From assembly GCA_007129055.1 (NCBI GenBank), contig SKWE01000064.1, positions 1-6,430 of the forward strand: 6,430 nt of DNA. Reading direction: 5' to 3'. The DNA is from Syntrophomonadaceae bacterium (GTDB lineage: Bacteria > Bacillota > Dethiobacteria > DTU022). Below are positions 1 through 6,130 of this stretch, piece after piece (the first letter of the stretch is position 1; each line of letters begins with the position of its first letter). The position numbers and the translations under genes are program-made. The notes under the pieces are model-generated. The model did not search any database. It was not told the origin of the DNA and saw nothing but the letters and a program-made list of their open reading frames with translations.

Positions 1-19
1 AATAATTTCGGGACACAAT

Positions 20-39
20 GAAAATTATTGGCAAGCCAA
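20..39 (-). terminator. Weak intrinsic terminator candidate after the glycosyltransferase
   Basis: About 23 nt past the glycosyltransferase stop, the minus strand reads TTGGC-TT-GCCAA, which can close as a short stem over a CUUG tetraloop. It is followed by TAATTTTC. The stem is only 5 bp (4 bp if the tetraloop forms) and the T tract is interrupted, so this is a weak candidate. The left window edge is too close to see whether another gene follows. Confidence 0.27.
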
Positions 40-62
40 ACATAACGTCTCATAACTTTTCT

Positions 63-1739
63 CTAATTTAATAAACCCAGGTAGTGTTTAGCGATATTGT
101 CCCAGGAAAAATGCTCTTCCGCCAATTTGTGAGCCTTTCGGGCCAGGTCAACCCTTTCATCTTCAGGTATCCCTTCCAGGTAAGTTAGTACAGTATTTAT
201 ATTATCGGCCAGGCCGGGAATAAGGTTTTCATCTAAGGTGAGACGTTTAATTCCAGCTGCAGCAAAAAAATCCCGGAAGCTTTTTTCATAGATATCAACC
301 ACATCTGCAAAGCCTGAATGGTATGTTTGCACAGGCAAAACTCCGCAGGCCAGAGCCTCGACACCTACCAGACCAAAGGATTCAGGGAAAATAGAGGGGG
401 CAACGGTAACATCAGCGCAGGGTATCAGAAGCCTGAGCTGTTCATGGTCCATGATTCCAGTGAAAGTGATCTGTTGACCGATTTTATCTTTGCAGGCCTT
501 TAGGTAACGGTCGGCCGTTTGATCATCAGATAGCAAACTGGACAGCCCATCATGATAAAGACCATGGTTTGCTTTATCCCCATCAGAAGAGTCCGGCCTT
601 TTAAGCATCTCAAGGGCCAGTTCAATTCGGCCCTGATCAAGCAGTCCGACAAGGGCTTCTAAGTATTCCCTAGCGGCACCGAAGCCCACCAAGATTAATC
701 GGGCACGAGGGTGATTTTCCAGCACCAGGGGCATGGCTGCCAGCAAAAGGTGGATGCCCTTTGTCCAGAGATACTTGCCGTAGTAGAGAACAACTTTTTC
801 ATTCATCCAGTCTATTTCGGCCAAGTTGTCAGCTGCATCCTGATCAGGGGCCCAGATATCGCTTTGATCCTGGGCGGCAGATATTAGTTTGCCTACATCC
901 GCAGCGTTTTCTGTTGATCTTAGCTTTTCCTGGAACCCAGCTTTTACCTTGCTGTTTTTACCACCCGGTTTATCTGCAGCTTTTTTAACCAGCAGCTTTT
1001 TTAGCTCATCAATATTTCCCTTTTTTTCTTTACGGTTTTTCAGGGGTTGAAAAAGCTTAGTGTTAACTCCGGCAAAATTTACATGGCACTTTTCTTCAAG
1101 GTTGGCAAGATCAGAAAAGTAGTTAATAAAATCATCGCGTGAATGACTGCTAACAAAAACAAGCCCATCGATACTGTTTATACCTTCAAGAGCGTATTGC
1201 CGTAAGAGATCGCTTTTACGGACGGAGAAGTTCAGGGCACTTCCATGGACAGTCGCCAGGTGCCTGGTATTTCGCTTGTTGGAGCCAGACAGGGCCCGTG
1301 AAGAATAGACGGGCTGCATAATAGTATGCTGGCTGATAACCAGATCCGGACTGATCTGCCTGAAAACAGTTTCCAGGGCTGTGCGATTATTTTCAATATA
1401 GTTTTCAAGCGTTTTTTGATCGAGGGTGGTGAACTCTTTTACTTCAAAGCCGGGGTAGTGATCATAAACATAAACAGGCAGCATTGCTGATAGGTTGGGG
1501 CGGTAATGCTTACAGGACCCGGGATAGGCGGTGTTTCGCTTAAAATATACTGAGCTCTTTCGGTTTTCTGCTTCGAAGATTTCGTCGCTGGATATAAAAT
1601 CAAATGCTTCAGTTTCTTCTTCCTGGCTAAATAACAGCACTTGGTGTCCCTGCTGACAAAAGGTACGGCAAAGATTAGATACATATAGATTGCTTCCTGT
1701 TCCCCGTAAGAGGTAACCATGGACAACTGCTATAATCAT
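63..1739 (-). CDS. GT-B fold glycosyltransferase, family 4 type, with two insertions
   Basis: This is probably a retaining, nucleotide-sugar-dependent glycosyltransferase acting in the cytoplasm on cell-surface polysaccharide, glycolipid or a small acceptor; donor and acceptor cannot be told. Numbered from the ATG at 1739 (558 aa), the N-terminal domain opens with a strand and a glycine-rich loop (HGYLLRGTGSN, about 6-17). The C-terminal domain begins near 315 with VVLYYGKYLWTKG, whose Lys322 and Lys327 sit where family members bind donor phosphate. It carries the E-x7-E signature in PESFGLVGVEALACG (Glu453, Glu461). Family-4 enzymes are usually near 380-400 aa. The excess lies in a charged linker (about 234-314, Lys-rich then Asp/Glu-rich) and a second insert (about 362-421). 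I chose ATG 1739 because GAAGGG lies 9 nt upstream; an in-frame TTG at 1748 directly abuts that RBS. The gene is transcribed away from the transporter operon, with no evident functional tie. The fold is sure, the substrate unknown. Confidence 0.88.
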   Translation of the reverse strand: MIIAVVHGYLLRGTGSNLYVSNLCRTFCQQGHQVLLFSQEEETEAFDFISSDEIFEAENRKSSVYFKRNTAYPGSCKHYRPNLSAMLPVYVYDHYPGFEVKEFTTLDQKTLENYIENNRTALETVFRQISPDLVISQHTIMQPVYSSRALSGSNKRNTRHLATVHGSALNFSVRKSDLLRQYALEGINSIDGLVFVSSHSRDDFINYFSDLANLEEKCHVNFAGVNTKLFQPLKNRKEKKGNIDELKKLLVKKAADKPGGKNSKVKAGFQEKLRSTENAADVGKLISAAQDQSDIWAPDQDAADNLAEIDWMNEKVVLYYGKYLWTKGIHLLLAAMPLVLENHPRARLILVGFGAAREYLEALVGLLDQGRIELALEMLKRPDSSDGDKANHGLYHDGLSSLLSDDQTADRYLKACKDKIGQQITFTGIMDHEQLRLLIPCADVTVAPSIFPESFGLVGVEALACGVLPVQTYHSGFADVVDIYEKSFRDFFAAAGIKRLTLDENLIPGLADNINTVLTYLEGIPEDERVDLARKAHKLAEEHFSWDNIAKHYLGLLN

Positions 1740-1748
1740 CAAATCCAA

Positions 1749-1754
1749 CCCTTC
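1749..1754 (-). promoter_or_regulatory. Ribosome binding site of the glycosyltransferase
   Basis: On the minus strand this reads GAAGGG, 9 nt before the ATG at 1739 and 0 nt before the in-frame TTG at 1748. The spacing favours the ATG. Confidence 0.6.
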
Positions 1755-1782
1755 GTTTTCTTCTTGAAGGTTATTAAACTAC

Positions 1783-1811
1783 CTGCGATTATTCTATCAT
1801 GATCATATAAT
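1783..1811 (+). promoter_or_regulatory. Possible upstream promoter (good -10, poor -35)
   Basis: A perfect TATAAT lies at 1806-1811. Seventeen bases upstream, CTGCGA at 1783-1788 matches TTGACA at only three of six positions. If used, it would give a leader of about 280 nt before the methyltransferase. A TATGAT on the opposite strand (1802-1807), suitable as a -10 for the glycosyltransferase but lacking a good -35, overlaps it. Both are much weaker candidates than the promoter at 1989-2017. Confidence 0.25.
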
Positions 1812-1988
1812 AGAGTGCATCTGTTATGCAGCCGGTTTAATAAAATTGTGGTTTTAGCATTTTCATGAAATGTTTTAGCACCATGAGGACAAGAGAAGAA
1901 CAAGGTGAAATAGCGGCAAGTGGTTATGCCATGAATCATGCTGATATGATGCTTCAAAGGTTGCTATCGAACGAGGTGATACTTCAAT

Positions 1989-2017
1989 TTGACTTGCAGG
2001 GGAAAAGTGCTTATAAT
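1989..2017 (+). promoter_or_regulatory. Near-consensus sigma-A-type promoter of the methyltransferase-transporter operon
   Basis: The -35 is TTGACT (1989-1994) and the -10 is TATAAT (2012-2017), separated by exactly 17 bp. This gives 11 of 12 matches to the housekeeping consensus. Transcription should start near 2024, leaving a leader of about 73 nt before the GTG at 2097. There is no other comparably good promoter before any operon gene that I could see. A promoter this close to consensus would be expected to need repression or leader-level control if the operon is metal- or cofactor-responsive. Confidence 0.72.
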
Positions 2018-2041
2018 GTAGTGGCACGAGAACAAAGAAAG

Positions 2042-2079
2042 GTAACACGTAGGTGGTTGATGATAGATATACGTGTTAC
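2042..2079 (+). promoter_or_regulatory. Perfect 10-bp inverted repeat in the operon leader (operator or RNA hairpin)
   Basis: GTAACACGTA (2042-2051) and TACGTGTTAC (2070-2079) are exact reverse complements around an 18-nt spacer. In RNA the stem could extend past a 2-nt bulge (2080-2081) by pairing AAAG (2038-2041) with CTTT (2082-2085), which brings the helix right up to the Shine-Dalgarno site at 2086-2093. It lies about 18-56 nt downstream of the predicted transcription start. It is not followed by a T tract, so it is not an intrinsic terminator as drawn. It could be a repressor operator made of two half-sites or a translation-control hairpin; the sequence does not decide. Confidence 0.6.
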
Positions 2080-2085
2080 TCCTTT

Positions 2086-2093
2086 GAGGTGAT
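2086..2093 (+). promoter_or_regulatory. Strong ribosome binding site fixing the GTG start of the methyltransferase
   Basis: GAGGTGAT is an 8-base match to the 16S rRNA 3' tail. The GTG at 2097 lies 7 nt after its GAGG core. The only nearer start, ATG at 2092, is followed at once by TAG, so GTG 2097 is the initiator. Confidence 0.8.
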
Positions 2094-2096
2094 GTA

Positions 2097-2990
2097 GTGT
2101 TAAAAGTTGAAAACGGAACAATAAAACCCGAGCATTGGATAAAAGCCTGGGAAGAGGCCCGCGAAAGAAGTGTTTCAAAGAAAAAAATGATCAGAAGCAG
2201 TGCAGAAATGATTGAGTACTGGAATCATTTTGCCCCTAAATACGACCAGGTTCATTCTTCAGCCAAACAGAGTCCCAGGGTTCAAAAAGTTATTAAGATA
2301 CTACAGGCGGAAAAATTTTTAACACCCGATACTGACTTGCTTGATATCGGTTGTGGGCCGGGTAATTATTCGCTGCCCCTGGCAGAAATCTGCCGCAGTG
2401 TTACAGCTTTAGATGGCGCTGCCGGCATGTGTCAACAACTGCAGAAAAAAGTCGAACAGCTGGGGATTGATAATATTGAAGTTATGCATCGTCTGTGGGA
2501 GGAAATTGATCTTGAACGGGAGCAGATGATTAATAAATACGACCTGGTATTTGCTTCAATGACAGAGGCCGTTTCAGATTACCCCACATTGGAAGCAATG
2601 AACCGGGCCTCGAGAGAAAAGTGCTGCCTTATATTTTGGGCTGATAACGGAAAGAACCGGGCTCGCAGCGAGTTGTGGGAATTGATTTTCAAAGAAGCTG
2701 ATCCCGGATACGGTATGGCTTCAGTTATCTACCCCTTTAACCTGCTTTACAGTTTGGGCTATTTCCCCTCAATTCGTTTTATCGACACTGAATGGTGTAA
2801 CGAGGAAACTGTAGAAGAGGCAGTTGAAAGTTTGGCCCGCCTGTTCTGGCTTTATATCGATATAAGCCCTGAAATAAAAGATATTATTAAAGATTATGTT
2901 AAGAAAAATGCTGAAGATGGAGTTTTCAGGAGAAAAATGGAGGCTTGTCTTGGGGTTGTAACATGGAAAACCTCTAAGGAAAAAGAATAA
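2097..2990 (+). CDS. Class I SAM-dependent methyltransferase
   Basis: This 297-aa protein has the Rossmann-type SAM-binding signature. Motif I is LLDIGCGPGN (about 81-90), an acidic residue ends strand 2 (VTALD, Asp106), and a later strand reads KYDLVFASM (about 154-162), the usual motif IV area. An N-terminal helical extension with many charges precedes YWNHFAPKYD (41-50), the short cap segment common in small-molecule methyltransferases. The long C-terminal part (from about 190) probably shapes the acceptor pocket. There is no signal peptide or membrane segment, so it is cytoplasmic. It starts with GTG behind a strong RBS and ends with tandem in-frame stops (TAA TAA, 2988-2993). It is the first gene of the operon, 70 nt before the chelate-binding protein, so its acceptor is plausibly the imported ligand, a precursor of it, or a cofactor carrying it. 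Some metallophore enzymes use SAM as an aminobutyryl donor rather than a methyl donor; I cannot exclude that. Family sure, substrate unknown. Confidence 0.88.
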   Translation: MLKVENGTIKPEHWIKAWEEARERSVSKKKMIRSSAEMIEYWNHFAPKYDQVHSSAKQSPRVQKVIKILQAEKFLTPDTDLLDIGCGPGNYSLPLAEICRSVTALDGAAGMCQQLQKKVEQLGIDNIEVMHRLWEEIDLEREQMINKYDLVFASMTEAVSDYPTLEAMNRASREKCCLIFWADNGKNRARSELWELIFKEADPGYGMASVIYPFNLLYSLGYFPSIRFIDTEWCNEETVEEAVESLARLFWLYIDISPEIKDIIKDYVKKNAEDGVFRRKMEACLGVVTWKTSKEKE

Positions 2991-3047
2991 TAAAGCCTGT
3001 CTAACTGGAGGCTTGTAATACGGATTGAATGCGTAAAAACTATAAAC

Positions 3048-3054
3048 AGGAGGG
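3048..3054 (+). promoter_or_regulatory. Ribosome binding site of the solute-binding protein
   Basis: AGGAGGG lies 6 nt before the ATG at 3061, close to ideal. It supports high translation and confirms the start, which begins directly with a signal peptide. Confidence 0.8.
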
Positions 3055-3060
3055 ATAGAA

Positions 3061-4206
3061 ATGCAGTTTGGAAAGCCGGGTTGGAAGCTTATTATCATTA
3101 CCCTTTTACTCGCGGTATTATTTGTCTTCCCCATTGGTTGCGGTGAAGGTGTGGAAGAACCGGCAGATGTGGGGGAGGAACCAGAAACAGAAGCAGCTGT
3201 TGAAGAAGAGGAAGGCCCCCTGGTAATAATCGATATGGCCGGAAATAGGGTTGAAATTCCGGAAAATATCGAGTCTGTTGCTACGCTTTGTGGCTGTGCC
3301 CATCGTTTTCTGGTCTATCTGGATGCAGCAGAGATGATATCAGGGGTCCGGGAAAGTGAAAAAAGAGAGCCTTTGCGTTCCCCCTGGAATATGGCGATCA
3401 GGGATATTGTTTTTGATATTCCTGTAATCAGCGCTGAAGATGCAGAAACGATAATTGCTGTAGATCCTGATATAATGGTTGCTACCCAGACAGCTGACGG
3501 GTTCGACTTCTTTGAACATGAGATGCTGGCCGAAAAGGTTGGCATTCCTTTAGTCATAGTCAGGCCCTATGTCAGTTTTTCAGCTCATAAAGACTATGTG
3601 TTGGAATCACTTAGAATTTTAGGCGCGGTCATTGATCGTGAGGAGCGTGCGGAAGAGTTGATCGCCGGAATTGAAGATGTCATAGCAGACCTTAATTCCA
3701 GGACCTCGGGAATACCGGAGGAAGATAAACCTACCGTCTACGTGGGCGGTAAAGCCTGGGCCGGATCACACGGTATAGTATCAACATCGTCTATGTATAC
3801 GGCATTCGATTTTATTCATGCCAGAAACGTTGCCGCAGAACTGGGAGAAGAGAATGCTTTTATCGATAAAGAAGCATTGCTGCTTTGGGATCCCGATTAC
3901 ATATTCCTTGAATCTACCGGGTTTGAACAGGCGATTGAAGATCTAAGCGCTCCTGAGTTTTCTGGTTTAAAAGCAGTTCAAAACGGAAACATTTATCGTA
4001 TCCATCCGAAGATTTGGACCAATACAAACCATGAAACCGTACTGGTAAATGCGTACTATGTAGGCTCCACAATATACCCGGAGCATTTTGCTGACATTGA
4101 TTTTGAGGAAAAAGCAGATGAGGTATACCGGCTATTCCTTGGAGTTTCTGTCCTTGATGAGATGGTTGAAGTGCACGGCCCGTATGAAAGGTTGAGTATT
4201 AATTAG
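3061..4206 (+). CDS. ABC transporter solute-binding lipoprotein, ferric-chelate/cobalamin class
   Basis: This 381-aa extracytoplasmic lipoprotein should capture a metal chelate or corrinoid and hand it to the permease encoded next. Residues 1-26 form a lipoprotein signal: basic start, hydrophobic core IIITLLLAVLFVF, then PIGC with Cys27 as the lipidated residue. Proline at -3 of the lipobox is unusual. An acidic linker (about 28-53, mostly Glu) tethers the domain. The binding domain (helical-backbone cluster A type, PF01497-like) starts at about 54 with VIIDMAGNRVEIP. It contains LVYLDAAEMISGV (84-96), DAETIIAVDPDIMVA (127-141) at the end of the N-lobe, and a C-lobe opening with VYVGGKAWAGSHG (226-238), followed by FIDKEALLLWDPDYIF. 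Residues 77-82 read CGCAHR where, from memory, relatives often have small residues such as GPGALR; this puts two Cys and one His near the expected ligand face. Length is normal. The ligand is not predictable. Confidence 0.9.
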   Translation: MQFGKPGWKLIIITLLLAVLFVFPIGCGEGVEEPADVGEEPETEAAVEEEEGPLVIIDMAGNRVEIPENIESVATLCGCAHRFLVYLDAAEMISGVRESEKREPLRSPWNMAIRDIVFDIPVISAEDAETIIAVDPDIMVATQTADGFDFFEHEMLAEKVGIPLVIVRPYVSFSAHKDYVLESLRILGAVIDREERAEELIAGIEDVIADLNSRTSGIPEEDKPTVYVGGKAWAGSHGIVSTSSMYTAFDFIHARNVAAELGEENAFIDKEALLLWDPDYIFLESTGFEQAIEDLSAPEFSGLKAVQNGNIYRIHPKIWTNTNHETVLVNAYYVGSTIYPEHFADIDFEEKADEVYRLFLGVSVLDEMVEVHGPYERLSIN

Positions 4207-4297
4207 ACAGCTGCCATCCTGGTAAGGCAATAGCTTTAGCCAGTCCTGGGTGCGGTGAGACTGGAAGCATTAATGGTGTGAAGGAGTAAATGATAGC
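4207..4297 (+). promoter_or_regulatory. Structured intercistronic spacer between binding protein and permease
   Basis: Two stem-loops can be drawn. The first pairs AGCTGCC (4209-4215) with GGCA (4226-4229) and GCT (4233-4235) across a 3-nt bulge. The second pairs CCAGTC (4240-4245) with GACTGG (4259-4264) around a 13-nt loop, with an outer GCTT (4233-4236)/AAGC (4265-4268) extension. The outer arms compete for 4233-4235, so both cannot form fully. No T tract follows, so this is not a classical terminator. Such spacers often protect the upstream binding-protein message or reduce read-through into the permease; that role is inferred. The permease RBS AAGGAG sits at 4281-4286. Confidence 0.45.
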
Positions 4298-5368
4298 ATG
4301 GAGAACCGGACTGTCCTGGAACAGTATCATAAGAATATTTATCTGAAACTAGTATTCGGCGCAGTTGTTGCGGCCTTGTTAACCGCTGCTATTCTTTACG
4401 CTATAGCAGTAGGATCATACCGCCTGACGGTTGCCGAAGTAGTTAATATCCTTTTGATGCGCGACCTGGATTCTACGGCGCACCATGTAATCTGGAATAT
4501 TCGTTTGCCCCGCATTCTGACGGCTATTATTTCCGGGGCCGGGTTATCGATTGCCGGAGCGGCTATGCAGAGCATTCTCCGCAACCCTCTTGGATCGCCA
4601 TTTACCCTCGGAATATCGAGTGCGGCGGCATTCGGCGCTGCTGTTGCCCTGGGTTTCCTCGGTGCGGGAACGATGACTTCCAGTGCCGCTGAAGCATCTA
4701 TAATAATCAACAACCCTTACCTGGTTACGATCTGTGCTTTCGCCAGTTCGCTGGTAGCTACTGCTGTAATCCTAATTTTGGCCCAGCTAAAAGGAGCCAC
4801 CCCGGAAACTATGATCCTGACCGGGGTGGCTCTCGGTTCGCTATTTACAGCGGGTACAACTTTTATCCAGTATTTTTCAGACCAGGTCAGGATAGCAGCC
4901 ATAGTTTTCTGGACTTTTGGCGATGTGGGTAAGGCCGGTTGGAATGACCTTGCTGTGATCAGTGCTGTTACTTTTCCTGCTGTTGTATACTTTATTATAA
5001 ACAGCTGGAACTATAACACCTTGAAAGCGGGTGACGAGACGGCAAAAAGCCTGGGTGTAAATGTAGAGAGGACAAGGGTTATAGGGATGCTTTTATCTTC
5101 GCTTCTGACAGCTGTTATAGTTTCCTTTATCGGCATTATCGGTTTTGTTGGTCTTGTGATACCGCATATAGTCCGCCGCTTTATCGGGGGCAATGAAACC
5201 TATCTCCTGCCGCTTTCAGCAATTACCGGTGGTTTGCTGCTGCTCGGCGCCGATACTCTGGCAAGAACAGTTATAGCTCCGGTTGTGCTGCCGGTTGGGA
5301 TTCTTACTTCCTTCATGGGCGCTCCCTTGTTCATTTACCTGGTTGTTAAAGGGAGGGGTTACTGGTGA
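4298..5368 (+). CDS. FecCD/BtuC-type ABC transporter permease
   Basis: This 356-aa inner-membrane protein would form the homodimeric channel of a type II importer for iron chelates, haem or corrinoids. A short cytoplasmic N-terminus precedes a first membrane helix at about 16-38, and several further hydrophobic stretches follow, in line with the roughly ten helices of this family. Family landmarks are IRLPRILTAIISGAGLSIAG (68-87), AMQSILRNPLGSP (89-101), the Gly/Ala-rich helix after it, and GFVGLVIPHIVRRFIGG (282-298). The ATPase-coupling segment follows as NETYLLPLSA (299-308), where many relatives have DHR-x-LLP. The C-terminus LPVGILTSFMGAPLFIYLV (331-349) is typical. The ATG at 4298 is 11 nt after AAGGAG, a slightly long spacing. 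Its last 4 nt overlap the ATPase start, so the two should be made together. Length is standard. Confidence 0.93.
   Translation: MENRTVLEQYHKNIYLKLVFGAVVAALLTAAILYAIAVGSYRLTVAEVVNILLMRDLDSTAHHVIWNIRLPRILTAIISGAGLSIAGAAMQSILRNPLGSPFTLGISSAAAFGAAVALGFLGAGTMTSSAAEASIIINNPYLVTICAFASSLVATAVILILAQLKGATPETMILTGVALGSLFTAGTTFIQYFSDQVRIAAIVFWTFGDVGKAGWNDLAVISAVTFPAVVYFIINSWNYNTLKAGDETAKSLGVNVERTRVIGMLLSSLLTAVIVSFIGIIGFVGLVIPHIVRRFIGGNETYLLPLSAITGGLLLLGADTLARTVIAPVVLPVGILTSFMGAPLFIYLVVKGRGYW
5351..5358 (+). promoter_or_regulatory. Ribosome binding site of the ATPase, inside the permease 3' end
   Basis: GGGAGGGG ends 6 nt before the GTG at 5365. It supports that GTG as start and gives a GTGA overlap with the permease stop, a typical translational-coupling arrangement. 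Confidence 0.75.
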
Positions 5369-6126
5369 TTATTAAAATCAATGATTTATCCTTCAGCTAC
5401 AACAGCCACCCTGTTTTACAGGATATTCAACTTGAAGTGGGGAAAGGTGAAGTGCTTGGCGTGATTGGCCCCAATGGTTCGGGGAAAAGCACCCTGCTAA
5501 AATGTATAGACCGGATCTTAAAGCCAAAAAGCGGAAGCATTTTGCTTGATGGAAAGGAAATAAACCGCTTTTCCATGCGAGAGATGGCCCGTTTTATCGG
5601 CTATGTGCCACAGCGCGAAGAGTCGCGTTTTCCGGTTACTGTTTTTGATGCCATCCTGATGGGTAGAAAGCCATTTTTGAACTGGAAACCATCATCATCA
5701 GACCTGGAAAAGGTTTCGCAGATTGTTGAATCGCTAAAGCTTGAGTCGATTGCCATGCGTGAGATTGGTTCGATCAGCGGTGGGGAAAGACAAAAAGTTT
5801 TAATTGCCCGGGCTATAGCCCAGGAACCGCAGGTGCTTTTGCTTGATGAGCCGACAAGCTACCTTGACCTGCGGCACCAGCTTGAAGTGATGGACCTTGT
5901 AAAGCACCTGGCTGGAGAAGGGACCTCTTCAGTGGTTGCCATACACGATCTTAATCTTGCTTCTCGCTACTGCAGCAGCCTGGTGTTGCTGCAGGAAGGA
6001 AAAGTTTTTGCTGCCGGTGGGAAAGAAGTTTTAGCGCCAGAAAACATAGAGCCGGTTTACAGGGTTAAAATTCAGACCTGCTGCGAGGGCAAACATACCC
6101 TGATTATTCCTGATAAACCCCTCTAG
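5365..6126 (+). CDS. ABC transporter ATP-binding protein, FecE/BtuD type
   Basis: This 253-aa cytoplasmic ATPase powers import through the FecCD-type permease encoded immediately upstream. All catalytic motifs are intact: Walker A GPNGSGKST (35-43), Q-loop Gln83 in YVPQR, signature SGGE (138-141), Walker B VLLLDEP with Asp161 and catalytic Glu162, D-loop SYLD (165-168), and switch His194 in AIHDLN. The FPVTVFDAILMGRKPF segment (89-104) and LDLRHQLEVM after Walker B are characteristic of iron-chelate/B12 importers, not of amino-acid or drug transporters. Length is typical, with only a short C-terminal tail containing two adjacent Cys in QTCCEG. It is the last gene of the operon, and its stop is 4 bp from the stop of the convergent GGDEF gene. 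Confidence 0.94.
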   Translation: MIIKINDLSFSYNSHPVLQDIQLEVGKGEVLGVIGPNGSGKSTLLKCIDRILKPKSGSILLDGKEINRFSMREMARFIGYVPQREESRFPVTVFDAILMGRKPFLNWKPSSSDLEKVSQIVESLKLESIAMREIGSISGGERQKVLIARAIAQEPQVLLLDEPTSYLDLRHQLEVMDLVKHLAGEGTSSVVAIHDLNLASRYCSSLVLLQEGKVFAAGGKEVLAPENIEPVYRVKIQTCCEGKHTLIIPDKPL

Positions 6127-6130
6127 TATC

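Larger units (their letters stand above)
1740..1988. other. Divergent intergenic region without a recognisable gene
   Basis: This AT-rich stretch lies between the divergent glycosyltransferase and methyltransferase genes. Besides the glycosyltransferase RBS and a weak promoter candidate, I see an 8-bp palindrome ATGATCAT at 1799-1806. A 75-codon plus-strand reading frame (1865-2092) crosses its right part, but it has no RBS, matches no family I know and contains the strong promoter at 1989-2017, so it is not called as a gene. No riboswitch consensus was recognised. Confidence 0.6.

Noticed and set aside
1..29. AATAATTT (1-8) and AAATTATT (22-29) inverted repeat at the left edge
   Set aside because: It is purely A/T, likely by chance in AT-rich intergenic DNA, and cut by the window edge; it partly overlaps the weak terminator candidate.
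1739..1957. 72-codon minus-strand frame covering the divergent intergenic region
   Set aside because: It has no family resemblance, lies across regulatory sequence, and reads into the glycosyltransferase start in another frame.
1865..2092. 75-codon plus-strand reading frame before the methyltransferase
   Set aside because: It has no RBS before any of its ATGs and no recognisable domain. It contains the near-consensus promoter and the inverted repeat, and its stop overlaps the methyltransferase RBS. It is best explained as leader and promoter DNA.
2993..3014. AAGCCT-N10-AGGCTT inverted repeat after the methyltransferase as a terminator
   Set aside because: The stem is only 6 bp with a 10-nt loop and is followed by GTAATACGG rather than a T tract; the gene order argues for continued transcription into the binding-protein gene.
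4207..4297. Cobalamin riboswitch in the spacer, suggested by CCAGTC and CTGGGTGCGGTGA-like strings
   Set aside because: The conserved B12-box and core elements in the right order are absent, and the spacer is far too short for that class. The leader at 2024-2096 is also too short.
4396..5193. Minus-strand reading frames opposite the permease gene
   Set aside because: They are typical shadows of a hydrophobic GC-richer gene: Arg/Pro/Thr-rich translations, no RBS and no family resemblance, while the plus-strand permease is unambiguous.
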